Part shown: positions 8,011-16,353 of the stretch, one piece after another
Position numbering within the stretch: the first letter of the stretch is position 1
How the letters are laid out: the number at the start of each line of letters is the position of its first letter
Assembly: GCA_041659605.1 (NCBI GenBank)
Contig: JBAZXW010000006.1
Coordinates: forward strand, 1 to 64,000
DNA: 64,000 nt
Direction: 5' to 3'
DNA from: Solimonas sp041659605
Lineage (GTDB): Bacteria > Pseudomonadota > Gammaproteobacteria > Nevskiales > Nevskiaceae
The notes under the pieces: model-generated
Seen by the model: the letters and a program-made list of their open reading frames with translations, nothing else
Databases searched by the model: none
What the model was told of the DNA's origin: nothing
Program-made: the position numbers and the translations under genes

Positions 8011-9012
8011 ATGACGCTGAAAACACGTTTCACCAAGCTGGTAGGCATCGACTACCCCATCGTCCAGGGCGGCATGATGTGGGTCGGCCGCGCCGAGCTG
8101 GCCGCTGCCGTCTCCAATGCCGGCGGGCTGGGCATTCTCACCGCACTGACGCAGCCGACGCCGGACCATCTGCGACGCGAGATCGAGCGCTGCTACGCGA
8201 TGACCGACAAGCCCTTCGGCGTGAATCTCACGATCCTGCCGTCGGTCAGTCCGCCGCCATACGCCGAATATCGCAAGGCGATCATCGACAGCGGCATCCG
8301 GATCGTCGAGACCGCCGGACACAACCCGCGCGAGCACGTCGAGGACTTCAAGGCGCACGGGATCATCGTGGTCCACAAGTGCACGGCCGTGCGTCATGCC
8401 CTGTCGGCCGAGCGCATGGGAGTCGATGCAATCTCCATCGACGGCTTCGAGTGCGCGGGTCATCCGGGCGAGGACGACATCCCCGGCCTGGTGCTGATCC
8501 CCGCCGCCGCGGACAAGGTGAAGATCCCGATGATCGCTTCCGGTGGCTTCGGCGACGGCCGCGGCCTGGTCGCGGCGCTCGCGCTGGGCGCGGACGGCAT
8601 CAACATGGGCACGCGTTTCTGCGCGACGGTCGAAGCGCCGATCCACCCGCGCGTGAAACAGCTGCTGGTCGAGAACGACGAACGCGGCACCAATCTGATC
8701 TTCCGCTCGCTGAAGAACACCGCGCGCGTCGGCAAGAACAGCGTCTCCGACCAGGTCGTCGAGATTCTCAAGCGGCCGGATGCAAAGTTCGAGAACGTGG
8801 CGCATCTCGTGCGCGGCGCCAGCGGACGCGTGCTTCTGGAAACCGGCGATCTCGACGCGGGCCTGGTGTGGGCGGGACAAGTCCAAGGCCTGATCCACGA
8901 CATCCCGACGGTCGCCGAGCTGATCGGCCGCATCGTGCGCGAGGCGACGGACATCATCCGCAGCCGTCTGCCGGGGATCGTGGCGCCGGCGACCGCCGCT
9001 GCGACAGCGTAA
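8011..9012 (+). CDS. Nitronate monooxygenase / 2-nitropropane dioxygenase-family flavoprotein
   Basis: This is an FMN-binding TIM-barrel protein of the NPD/nitronate monooxygenase family (333 residues). Seen: YPIVQGGMMWVGRAELAAAV at the N-terminus, AGGLGILTA, GFECAGHPGEDD in the middle and the phosphate-binding ASGGFGDGRGL then GADGINMGTRF. The family N-terminus matches ATG at 8011; a GTG at 7963 that overlaps the stop of the SDR gene would add 16 residues and cannot be excluded. Many family members in acyl-CoA clusters act on unknown substrates and may be enoyl-CoA-type oxidoreductases, so the nitronate activity is not established here. Confidence 0.85.
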   Translation: MTLKTRFTKLVGIDYPIVQGGMMWVGRAELAAAVSNAGGLGILTALTQPTPDHLRREIERCYAMTDKPFGVNLTILPSVSPPPYAEYRKAIIDSGIRIVETAGHNPREHVEDFKAHGIIVVHKCTAVRHALSAERMGVDAISIDGFECAGHPGEDDIPGLVLIPAAADKVKIPMIASGGFGDGRGLVAALALGADGINMGTRFCATVEAPIHPRVKQLLVENDERGTNLIFRSLKNTARVGKNSVSDQVVEILKRPDAKFENVAHLVRGASGRVLLETGDLDAGLVWAGQVQGLIHDIPTVAELIGRIVREATDIIRSRLPGIVAPATAAATA

Positions 9013-9022
9013 GAATCTTCTA

Positions 9023-9081
9023 GCCACGGACAGACACGGAATGACACGGACTTTTCCGTGTTCTCCGTGTCGTTCCGTGGC
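9023..9081. repeat. Imperfect palindrome of CACGGA repeats between convergent genes
   Basis: A 59-base imperfect palindrome made of repeated CACGGA/TCCGTG units lies between the convergent genes ending at 9012 and 9097. Outer arms are GCCACGGA and TCCGTGGC; GACACGGA and TCCGTGTC units nest inside around TTTT. It is followed by CAAAACGTTTTTG. It probably works as a two-way transcription terminator and looks like a dispersed intergenic repeat. Confidence 0.75.
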
Positions 9082-9096
9082 AAAACGTTTTTGGAG

Positions 9097-9909
9097 CTAC
9101 TCCGGACCGAACACCGGCTTGCGCTTCTCGATCAGAGCCTGGATGCCTTCGCGGTGGTCCGGCGAACGCTGCGCCACGGCTTCGTAGGCGATGCCGGCGT
9201 CCATCACCGCGGTGGCCACGCGCTTGAGCTCCAGGTTGAGCAGCACCTTGGTCCAGCGAATGGCGTTGCGCGAACCCTTGAGCAAGCGCTCACAGAAGGC
9301 GTCGACGGCCGCATCGAGCTCCGTCGCCGGCAGGCAGTGGTTGATGAGCCCGATCTCCTCGGCCTTCTTCGCCGGGAGCAATTCACCGGTGAGCAGATAT
9401 TCCTTGGCACGGCACAGGCCGATGCGCTGCGGCCAGATCACCGCGCCGCCGTCACCAGCGACGAGGCCGATGGCCACGTGCGGGTCACCGATCTTTGCGG
9501 TCTCTGCCGCGAAGATCACGTCGCACAGCAGGGCCAGCGTCGCACCCAGGCCGACAGCGTGACCGTTGAGGCGGCACACCAGCGGCTTGTCGAGATCCAG
9601 CATCGCGAACACGATGCGCTTGGCCAGCCGCACCTCGTGGTCGAACAGATGCGGATGGGCGGCGTTATGCGCCACATGATCGAGGTCGCCGCCCGCGGAG
9701 AACGCGCGTCCGGCGCCGGTCAGCACGACGACGTCCGAGTGCTCGTCCTGCGCGGCGAAATTGAACACGTCCGCCAGTTCCTCGTGCATGCGCAGGTTGA
9801 CGGCGTTGAGCGCCTCGGCCCGGTTGAGGGTGATCGTGAGCAACCGCCCCTTGCGCGCCAGCGCCAGTGTTTCGTAAACGCGCAGATGCTCGCTCGAAGT
9901 CGGATTCAT
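9097..9909 (-). CDS. Enoyl-CoA hydratase/isomerase-family protein lacking both hydratase glutamates
   Basis: This 270-residue crotonase-fold protein has ITLNRAEALNAVN near 25, the oxyanion-hole segment GAGRAFSAGGDLDH near 65 and GHAVGLGATLALLCDV near 110. Aligned by eye with rat crotonase, the two catalytic glutamates are replaced (Glu144 by Thr in GLGATLAL, Glu164 by His in GDPHVAIG). It is therefore more likely an isomerase, hydrolase or another crotonase activity than a hydratase; the aspartate in LVAGDGG could be a base. Start at 9909 has AAAGGGA five bases upstream. It is convergent with the preceding operon and just downstream of an AraC regulator gene on the same strand. Confidence 0.85.
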   Translation of the reverse strand: MNPTSSEHLRVYETLALARKGRLLTITLNRAEALNAVNLRMHEELADVFNFAAQDEHSDVVVLTGAGRAFSAGGDLDHVAHNAAHPHLFDHEVRLAKRIVFAMLDLDKPLVCRLNGHAVGLGATLALLCDVIFAAETAKIGDPHVAIGLVAGDGGAVIWPQRIGLCRAKEYLLTGELLPAKKAEEIGLINHCLPATELDAAVDAFCERLLKGSRNAIRWTKVLLNLELKRVATAVMDAGIAYEAVAQRSPDHREGIQALIEKRKPVFGPE

Positions 9910-9926
9910 GCCGTCCCTTTGTGGGG

Positions 9927-10943
9927 TCAGTGTCGCGACTCGCCGCCGTCGACGATGAGGGCCTGCGTTTCCGGCGCGGCGGTCGGCGCGGCCAGAGTTC
10001 GATACTGTCGTGGGCTGACCCGGAACTCGCGCTTGAACATGCGGCTGAAATGCGCAGGACTCTTGAAGCCCACACGGTATGCGATTTCGCTGATGGACGC
10101 GTCGCCGGGCTTGGACGTGGACAGCCACTCCCCCGCCGTCTTCAGCCGCTTGTCCCAGACCATGGTCGAGAACGACGTGCCGTATTGCTTGAGCAGCAGC
10201 GAGAGGTAGCGGGGCGAGATGCCGCAACCCTTGGCGACCGTGACCACGCTGAGCTTGGGATCGGTGAGATGCGTCTCGATGAACCGCAACGCGTCGTGGA
10301 GGCGCTTGTCCGCCAACGTCTGACGCTCCGGCGCACAGGACTCGTGGTCCTTGATGGCGTCGCTGAGCACGGACAGTGCGGTTTCGACCAGCAGTTGCGC
10401 CACCGCCTCCTTGATCTCGCCGGCATCTTCGAAAAGGTCGGCGAGGATACGCTCGACGATGGCAAACTTGCGGCCGCTGGCGGGCACGCAGAAGCCCGTC
10501 TTCACGTCCTCGCCCAGGACGCGGCGCAGCATGTGCATGGGCACAGTCAGATGCAGCAGGTCGCAAACGCCATCATCCCCAGGCTGGGACTCCACGGAGA
10601 AGGGCGTCACCGACTTGGTGATGATGAAGTCGCCGGCGGTGGCCACGCTTTCGCCGCATGGGTGTGACACGCAGACGCGGCCGCGCTTGACGAAACACAG
10701 CACAGCGACGTCCGTGCCGTCCTCGCGGATATGGGTCCAGGATCGGCGGAAGAACAGCTGCGTGCGGGAGCGCAGGCGAATGATGGAGCAGGACCCGACG
10801 CCCTTGCGATCGGCCCGCACATCGATCACGGAGCCTGGCCCGATCGAGTAGTCGCCGGTGTAGTACTCGCAATTCCGCGGCCCGCGGAACGCATTCTGGC
10901 AATCCTGATAATTGCGCTTGTCGAATACGAACAAGGTTTCCAT
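9927..10943 (-). CDS. AraC-family transcriptional regulator
   Basis: This 338-residue regulator ends in a two-helix-turn-helix AraC domain (about 225-325): VAKGCGISPRYLSLLLKQYG and then EIAYRVGFKSPAHFSRMFKR. The N-terminal two thirds resemble the cupin-like ligand-binding part of AraC-type activators such as AlkS/XylS-like or FeaR-type proteins (GDFIITKSVTPFS). Start METLFVFD at 10943 has GGAG six bases upstream. It lies 17 bases upstream of the crotonase-family gene on the same strand, so the two may be cotranscribed, and the regulator may control that gene. Effector unknown. Confidence 0.88.
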   Translation of the reverse strand: METLFVFDKRNYQDCQNAFRGPRNCEYYTGDYSIGPGSVIDVRADRKGVGSCSIIRLRSRTQLFFRRSWTHIREDGTDVAVLCFVKRGRVCVSHPCGESVATAGDFIITKSVTPFSVESQPGDDGVCDLLHLTVPMHMLRRVLGEDVKTGFCVPASGRKFAIVERILADLFEDAGEIKEAVAQLLVETALSVLSDAIKDHESCAPERQTLADKRLHDALRFIETHLTDPKLSVVTVAKGCGISPRYLSLLLKQYGTSFSTMVWDKRLKTAGEWLSTSKPGDASISEIAYRVGFKSPAHFSRMFKREFRVSPRQYRTLAAPTAAPETQALIVDGGESRH

Positions 10944-11056
10944 CACCGTCTCCGACCAGAGGCTTCGAGGCCTGTGATGAAAGATGCTAGCGATACAGGC
11001 CGGCGACGTCCCCGCAGTTTGCGCCGACGCATCGACATTTCGCGCAGGGACAAGTT

Positions 11057-11815
11057 TTAGTCCTGGAGCTTCCAGGTGAAGCGCACATCCGCCGTCGCGG
11101 CCTTGGCGACGCCGTCTTCCCGCGCCGGCGTGAAGCGGCACTTGCCGACCGCTTCAAGGGTCACGCGGTCGAGCCTGGCGTAACCGCTGGACTGGGCGAC
11201 GCGCGCCTGCAGGATCCGCGCGGCGGCATCGAGGTCGACGGCGATGGTGACCACGCCTTCCTCGCCACGGCTCACCGACTGCGACGGATAGCTCGGCCGG
11301 CGACACGACGACCAGTCGATCGCCGCATCGACAACGACGGGCTCACTGCGCGGCTGCGGCACGGGCGATGGCGCCGGTGTCGTTGCCGCCGGCTTGGGCG
11401 TCCCCGCCAGCTCACGCGCCCGGGCCTCCGCCTGCTGGCGCGCCTGTGCCGCCAGTTCCGCCTGACGACGGGCTTCGGCGGCATCGTCCTCGGCACGCTG
11501 GCGCGCGCGACGCGCGTCATCCTCGGCGCCGCGCCGACGCTGCTGCTCTTCAATGGCCCCGAACTGCTCGCCGAGCCGACGTTGCCGTTCGGCGAGCGCG
11601 GCGCTCTCATCCGCTCCCGCCGGCACCGTCGTGGCACTCGGGCTGGTCTCTGGCGTGGCCGGTGCCTGCGTTTCCTGCGGCTGCAACCACCACAGGACGC
11701 CGCCGACCACGAGGCAGACGGCGAGCAGTGCGGCGGCGATCGAGTACTCGGCCGATTTCGCGATGCCGGCCAGAAAGCCGCGCACGCCGGTGTTGGATGC
11801 GTCGGAATCGCTCAT
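11057..11815 (-). CDS. TonB-like energy transducer with a single membrane anchor
   Basis: This 252-residue protein has one transmembrane helix near 26-48 (ECSY-free, VCLVVGGVLWWLQ), then a proline/alanine-rich and strongly charged coiled-coil region rich in RQRAE repeats (70-150), then a TonB C-terminal domain (165-252) with PSYPSQSVSRGEEGVV and KCRFTPA. Two cysteines in the domain (SCRRP and GKCRF) could pair. TonB proteins reach across the periplasm to drive receptors. It is encoded three bases after a double-receiver response regulator, an unusual operon setting that suggests the signalling system controls or senses transport. Confidence 0.8.
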   Translation of the reverse strand: MSDSDASNTGVRGFLAGIAKSAEYSIAAALLAVCLVVGGVLWWLQPQETQAPATPETSPSATTVPAGADESAALAERQRRLGEQFGAIEEQQRRRGAEDDARRARQRAEDDAAEARRQAELAAQARQQAEARARELAGTPKPAATTPAPSPVPQPRSEPVVVDAAIDWSSCRRPSYPSQSVSRGEEGVVTIAVDLDAAARILQARVAQSSGYARLDRVTLEAVGKCRFTPAREDGVAKAATADVRFTWKLQD

Positions 11816-11818
11816 GGA

Positions 11819-12748
11819 TCAGCTTCGGCGGAGGAATTGGCGGATGCGCGCGAGCAGGCCGCTGCTCTCGGCCACTTGCAGCATCGGTGCGGTATCGGCC
11901 GCGACGCGCTGCGCCTGCTCGGGGTGCTGGCGCAGCATTTCGTAGCGGCGACTCGCGATATTGACGGTGCCACGCAGCACACTGGACGTGACCGGCTTCT
12001 GCAGCAGGCGGAAGATCTGACCATGGTTGATCAGCGAGATGCTGTGTCCGGCATCGGCCCGGGAGGTGACGGCAATCACCACCAGTGCCGGGTGATGCTG
12101 GCGCAGCGCGCTCAGCAGCGGCGCCACGCTCTGGCCGACGACGGCCAGCTCGGTGAAGATCACGCCGATCCGGTGCTGACTCAACAGCTCGAGCGCAGCC
12201 TCGATGCGGTTGGCCGTATGCACTTCGCGTTCGCTGCCCAGCGCCGCGCGCAGCGAATGCGCGGTCTGCGGGTCCTCGTCCAGCACCAGCACGCCGACCT
12301 CGTTATAGACGGCGTTCTGCTGCGGGCCCGGCGGCGGCTCCGGCAACAGGATCTGTTCCACCGAGGCCGCGCGCACGGCGGCAGCCATCGTCTCGCGCAG
12401 CTCGCTGTTGACCCAGGGCTTGGGGATGAAACGGAAGATCTCGCCCTCGTTGATCGAGGCGATGATGGCGTTGAGATCGGAGTATCCGGTCAGCAGCATG
12501 CGGATCGCCTGCGGCTGCTGGTCGCGGGCGGCGCGCAGCACTTCGACGCCGGAAATGCCGGGCATGCGCTGATCGCTGACGATGACGTCGAAGCGGTCTT
12601 GCTTCAGTGCCTCCAGGGCGGTCGCGCCGCCCTCGGCGGTGGTGACGTCGTAGTCGGCGCGAAAGATCGCCTTGAGCGAGAGCAGGATCCGGCTTTCGTC
12701 GTCGACGAACAGCAGTCGCGGGCGGGACGCAGTGGCCGCTGTATTCAC
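11819..12748 (-). CDS. Response regulator with two receiver domains, no DNA-binding domain
   Basis: This 309-residue protein holds two receiver domains. The first (about 10-125) is complete: acidic pocket VDDES, phospho-acceptor aspartate in VIVSDQRMPG, LTGYSD and KPW. The second (about 155-275) keeps the fold (VLVLDEDP, AVTSRAD, KPV) but has glutamate at the acceptor position (IFTELAVVG), which may mimic constant phosphorylation. There is no output domain. The GTG start overlaps the kinase stop (GTGA) and has a strong AGGAG site eight bases upstream. It resembles RpfG/FixJ-like receivers in sequence, and would act by protein contact. Confidence 0.9.
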   Translation of the reverse strand: MNTAATASRPRLLFVDDESRILLSLKAIFRADYDVTTAEGGATALEALKQDRFDVIVSDQRMPGISGVEVLRAARDQQPQAIRMLLTGYSDLNAIIASINEGEIFRFIPKPWVNSELRETMAAAVRAASVEQILLPEPPPGPQQNAVYNEVGVLVLDEDPQTAHSLRAALGSEREVHTANRIEAALELLSQHRIGVIFTELAVVGQSVAPLLSALRQHHPALVVIAVTSRADAGHSISLINHGQIFRLLQKPVTSSVLRGTVNIASRRYEMLRQHPEQAQRVAADTAPMLQVAESSGLLARIRQFLRRS

Positions 12749-14505
12749 GCGTAGGTCTCCTGCTCGGCGGCTGTTGGGGTTGCCGACACCGGCTTCTGCA
12801 GCGGCAGCCGCAGGCGGAACGCGGTGCCCTTGCCCGGCGCCGAATCGACCTCGATGCGGCCGCCGTGGTCTTCGACGATGCGAAAGACGATGGACAGACC
12901 CAGGCCGGTGCCCTGCCCCACCGGCTTGGTCGTGAAGAAGGGCTCGAAGATGTGGGCCAGGGTGTCCGGGTCCATGCCGCAACCGCTGTCGCGGACCTCG
13001 ACCACGGCGTGGTCGTCCTCGACACAGGTGCGGATGGCGATGATGCCCTCGCCGTCGATGGCCTGGCCGGCGTTGTTGATCAGGTTCACGAAGACCTGGT
13101 TGATCTGCGAAGGCGCACAAGGGATGAGCGGCAGCTCGCCGTAGTCGCGCTGCACTTCGATGCGGTTCTTGAGCTGGCTCTGGCAGATCTTGAGGGTGGT
13201 ATCGAGCCCCTCGTTGAGGTTGAAGCTCTCGGTCAGCGAGCGGTCGACGCGCGAGAAGTCCTTCAGGCCCAGCACCAGCTCGCTGATCTGCCCGAGGCCG
13301 TAGTCGGCATCGTTGAGCAGCATCTCCAGTTCGGCGAGGCCTTCGTCCGGCGGCCAGCGTCGCTCGGCCAGCTGCTGGCGCTGCGCATCGTCGGACTTGC
13401 CGGCGTCGAAGAGTTCGCGGATCAGGGGCAGCGACTCGCGCACGGTGCCGACGTTGCCGCGCACATAGCCCAGCGGCGTGTTGATCTCGTGCGCGACGCC
13501 CGCGACCATCTGACCCAGCGCCGCCATTTTCTCCGACTGCACCAGCTGCGCCTGCTGGAAGCGCAAGTCGTCGAGGGCCTTGCGCAGTTCCACGGTCCTG
13601 GACTCGACGGTCTCCTCGAGGTGCACATTCAGATCCTGCAGCTCGGCATGGCTGCGGTCGAGCTCGCCGTAGCTGCGGCGCAGACGCCAGCCGAAGACGC
13701 CGAACACCGCCAGCAGCGCGCTCGCATAGACAGCGAGCACCAGGCGGTAGCGTGCGAGACTGCTTTCGGCCCGGGCGTAGTGTTCGATGTAGTTCCGCTG
13801 CAATCGCTGCAGGGATGCGGCGACCGGCACCGCCGCAAGCTTCTCCGCGAGTGCCATGACCCGGTCCTTGTCGCCGAGCACGTTGGTGGCGGCCTGCCCG
13901 AGCGCACCCAGACGGTTGCGTAGCGCCGGCACGGACCCCGCATCCACGGTCAGCGCGACCAGCAGGTTCTCGATCGTGGCCTGGTTGGTCGGCGCGGACT
14001 GCAGACTGTAGGCGGTGACCTCCTCGATCAGCCGGCGCACCGAGCCGCGCAGCGGGCTGCCATCGGAGAGCGCCGGATCGGCCAGCACGGTTTCACCCTG
14101 CATGAGCAGCTGCGCATAGGACGTTGCGAACTGGCCGAGCTGGGTGCGGTATGCGCCCAGCTGCGCCTGCTTGTCTTCGACTTGCTGCAACAGCGTCGAC
14201 AGGGCGCCGCCCAGATCGCGCGATACCGCGCGCAGCCCGTTGCGGTGCACGACGAGCGCAGCGCGCGCGGCTTCAAAGCGCTGCGTGGCATCGGTGAACC
14301 CCTCGGGATCGGCTTCCAGGTTCAGGCGGGCACGGGTCGTCTGCGTATCGGCCTCGGCATCGGCCGCGCCGAGCTGAGCCAGTGCCGCCATGCGTGCCAA
14401 ATGTCCCTCAAGCGCCTGCGGCTCGCTTTGGGTTCGAATGACCAGGACCACCAGCACGGCAAGCGCCGCACCGATGGAAAGTGCCATCAACAATCTCTGC
14501 AGCAT
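12745..14505 (-). CDS. Membrane sensor histidine kinase
   Basis: This 586-residue kinase has a transmembrane helix at about 3-23, an all-helical periplasmic domain (about 30-255) resembling the DAHL sensor type, a second helix at about 258-278, a coiled-coil linker, a HisKA dimer domain with the phospho-accepting histidine in AGVAHEINTPLGYV, and a HATPase domain with NLINNAGQAI, DSGCGMD, the FFTTKPVGQGTGLGLSI segment and GKGTAF. Start at 14505 is preferred over a further 11 codons because GGGGAG lies just upstream. It is coupled to the double-receiver protein. The stimulus is unknown. Confidence 0.92.
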   Translation of the reverse strand: MLQRLLMALSIGAALAVLVVLVIRTQSEPQALEGHLARMAALAQLGAADAEADTQTTRARLNLEADPEGFTDATQRFEAARAALVVHRNGLRAVSRDLGGALSTLLQQVEDKQAQLGAYRTQLGQFATSYAQLLMQGETVLADPALSDGSPLRGSVRRLIEEVTAYSLQSAPTNQATIENLLVALTVDAGSVPALRNRLGALGQAATNVLGDKDRVMALAEKLAAVPVAASLQRLQRNYIEHYARAESSLARYRLVLAVYASALLAVFGVFGWRLRRSYGELDRSHAELQDLNVHLEETVESRTVELRKALDDLRFQQAQLVQSEKMAALGQMVAGVAHEINTPLGYVRGNVGTVRESLPLIRELFDAGKSDDAQRQQLAERRWPPDEGLAELEMLLNDADYGLGQISELVLGLKDFSRVDRSLTESFNLNEGLDTTLKICQSQLKNRIEVQRDYGELPLIPCAPSQINQVFVNLINNAGQAIDGEGIIAIRTCVEDDHAVVEVRDSGCGMDPDTLAHIFEPFFTTKPVGQGTGLGLSIVFRIVEDHGGRIEVDSAPGKGTAFRLRLPLQKPVSATPTAAEQETYA

Positions 14506-14672
14506 CGCTCTCCCCCTATTGGACACCTGCCCGGCCAACCCCTTGGCCCGACCTGCAATGCCTTGCTTGGTGGTTTATCGACCGCGCCGTCAGCGAGCCC
14601 CTCCGCCATTGACACCCTGCAACACGGCGGTCACTGCCGCCGCGTCGCGCATCGCATCCGAGCGTTCCATGC

Positions 14673-15890
14673 TCAGGCCACCAGGGACTTGAGCGTGACC
14701 GTCTCGTCGGCGAGCGCCGCGGGATCGGTGCGCAGACGCCCCGCGACCATCTTCTTCCCCATCATGAAATCCGCGGCCCGGTTCACCGAATCCGCGGCGA
14801 TCACGACGCCTTCCCGCAGGTAGAAGGCCACAAAGCTGTCGGCCGCCATGGAGCCGCGGATCACCACACAGTCATGCCCCTGCGACAGACCCGCCATTTG
14901 CAGCTTGAGGTTGTACTGATCGGACCAGAACCAGGGCACGCTCGCATGAGGTACGCGCTGCCCACAGATGCTCGCCGCGGCGACGCGAGCCTGCTCGCTG
15001 GCATTGGGCACGGACTCCAGCCGCAGACGACGGCCACAGAAGCCGTTGTCGTGATTCGTGCAGTCGCCGGCGGCCACGATGTCGGGATCCTGAGTCTGCG
15101 CGAACAGGTCGACGACGATGCCGTTGTCGCAGGCGAGGCCCGCCTTTTCCGCCAGCTCGGTATTGGGGATCAGGCCGATGCCGACGATCACCAGGTCGGC
15201 CGGCACGCGGCTGCCGTCCTGCAGCACGACGGCCTCCACCTGACTGCCACCCTCCAGCGCACTCACGCCGGTGCCGAGACGGATGTCGACGCCATGGCGG
15301 CGATGCACCTGCTCGTAGTACTGCGACAACTCCGGGCCGGTCACCCGCGCCAGCAGACGCGGCAGCGCCTCGACCAGCGTGACCTGCACGCCCTTCTTGA
15401 TGCCGACGGCCGCGACCTCGAGGCCGATGTAGCCGCCGCCAATGATGGCCAGGCGCTTGCCGGGCTTGAACTGCTCGCGCAGACGGCGGATGTCGTCAAT
15501 GGTGCGGACGTAATGCACGTTGGACTTGTCCGCGCCCGGAAGATCCAGCCGCCGCGCGCGTCCGCCGGTGGTGAGGGCGAGCTTGTCATACGCAAGGCGG
15601 CTGCCGTCGGACAAGGTCACGGTGTGTGCAACCCGATCGATGGCTTGCACGCGCAGGCCTGTTCGCAGTTCGATACCGTGCTTGGCGTAGGCCTCGCGCG
15701 TCTTGATGTACAGCGCCTCCTCGCTCACCTCGCCGGAGAGGAACGCCTTCGACAGCGGCGGACGACGGTAGGGTACGACAGGCTCCTCGCCGATCAGGAT
15801 GATGCGGCCGGTGTAGCCGAGCTGACGCAGCGCCGAGGCGAGATCGCCCCCCGCCTGCCCCGCACCGACGATCACCGTCGTCGAGGTCAC
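14673..15890 (-). CDS. NAD(P)H-dependent ferredoxin/rubredoxin reductase (FAD)
   Basis: This 405-residue flavoprotein belongs to the putidaredoxin reductase/BphA4/rubredoxin reductase family and transfers electrons from NAD(P)H to a small iron-sulfur protein. Seen: the FAD loop VGAGQAGGDLASALR at 7-21, PYRRPPLSKAFL near 41, the NAD loop IGGGYIGLEVAA near 148 and the second FAD motif VAAGDCTNH near 271. Its start overlaps the stop of the [2Fe-2S] ferredoxin gene (ATGA), so the two form an electron-transfer unit. Such pairs usually feed a cytochrome P450 or a ring hydroxylase; none is visible in this window. Confidence 0.92.
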   Translation of the reverse strand: MTSTTVIVGAGQAGGDLASALRQLGYTGRIILIGEEPVVPYRRPPLSKAFLSGEVSEEALYIKTREAYAKHGIELRTGLRVQAIDRVAHTVTLSDGSRLAYDKLALTTGGRARRLDLPGADKSNVHYVRTIDDIRRLREQFKPGKRLAIIGGGYIGLEVAAVGIKKGVQVTLVEALPRLLARVTGPELSQYYEQVHRRHGVDIRLGTGVSALEGGSQVEAVVLQDGSRVPADLVIVGIGLIPNTELAEKAGLACDNGIVVDLFAQTQDPDIVAAGDCTNHDNGFCGRRLRLESVPNASEQARVAAASICGQRVPHASVPWFWSDQYNLKLQMAGLSQGHDCVVIRGSMAADSFVAFYLREGVVIAADSVNRAADFMMGKKMVAGRLRTDPAALADETVTLKSLVA

Positions 15891-16210
15891 AACTGTGGGT
15901 CCGGAAGCCGCAGCACGAGTCCGTGCAGACCTTCGTTCATCGCGATCTGGCAGGCAAGACGGCTGTTGGGCTGGGTCTCAAGCAAGCCCGACAGCAACTC
16001 GGCCTCGGACCCCGACGGCAGGCCGACGCGGTCAACCCAGGCCGCATCGACGTAAACATGGCAGGTGCCGCAGGCGCAGGCGCCGCCGCAATCGCCCATG
16101 ACTCGCGGCACCAGGTTATCGACGGCCGCCTGCATCAGCGTCGCGCCGCCTTCGACATCCACGGTGTAGCGCCGGTCGTCCTTGAGATCGACATACGTCA
16201 CCTGCGCCAT
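15887..16210 (-). CDS. [2Fe-2S] ferredoxin, adrenodoxin/putidaredoxin type
   Basis: This 107-residue ferredoxin has the adrenodoxin-type ligand pattern: three cysteines in MGDCGGACACGTCHVYV (C-x5-C-x2-C, with one additional cysteine inside the loop) and the fourth in SRLACQIAM about 36 residues later. It carries electrons from the reductase encoded immediately downstream to an oxygenase. Start at 16210 has a perfect AGGAGG site. A promoter and a CAACACTGTTG palindrome lie upstream, related to the palindromes before the two lipoyl operons. Confidence 0.93.
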   Translation of the reverse strand: MAQVTYVDLKDDRRYTVDVEGGATLMQAAVDNLVPRVMGDCGGACACGTCHVYVDAAWVDRVGLPSGSEAELLSGLLETQPNSRLACQIAMNEGLHGLVLRLPDPQL

Positions 16211-16266
16211 TTTTCCTCCTGCACCCGGCAGCCCGCATACGGTATGCGCGCCCCAGCTTATTGAAT

Positions 16267-16311
16267 CAACACTGTTGGCTACTATAATACGCCAACGGTT
16301 CCGCGATGCAA
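16267..16311 (-). promoter_or_regulatory. Promoter and palindromic operator of the ferredoxin operon
   Basis: On the minus strand, -35 TTGCAT (16311-16306) and -10 TATTAT (16289-16284) are 16 bases apart. The palindrome CAAC-ACT-GTTG (16267-16277) lies just downstream, around the expected transcription start, where a bound repressor would block initiation. It shares the AATCAAC half with the sites at 2183-2196 and 17301-17311. Confidence 0.6.
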
Positions 16312-16353
16312 TGTTCTGCGTCGCCGGCATTCCAGTGGCCCCGACAGCAGCGC

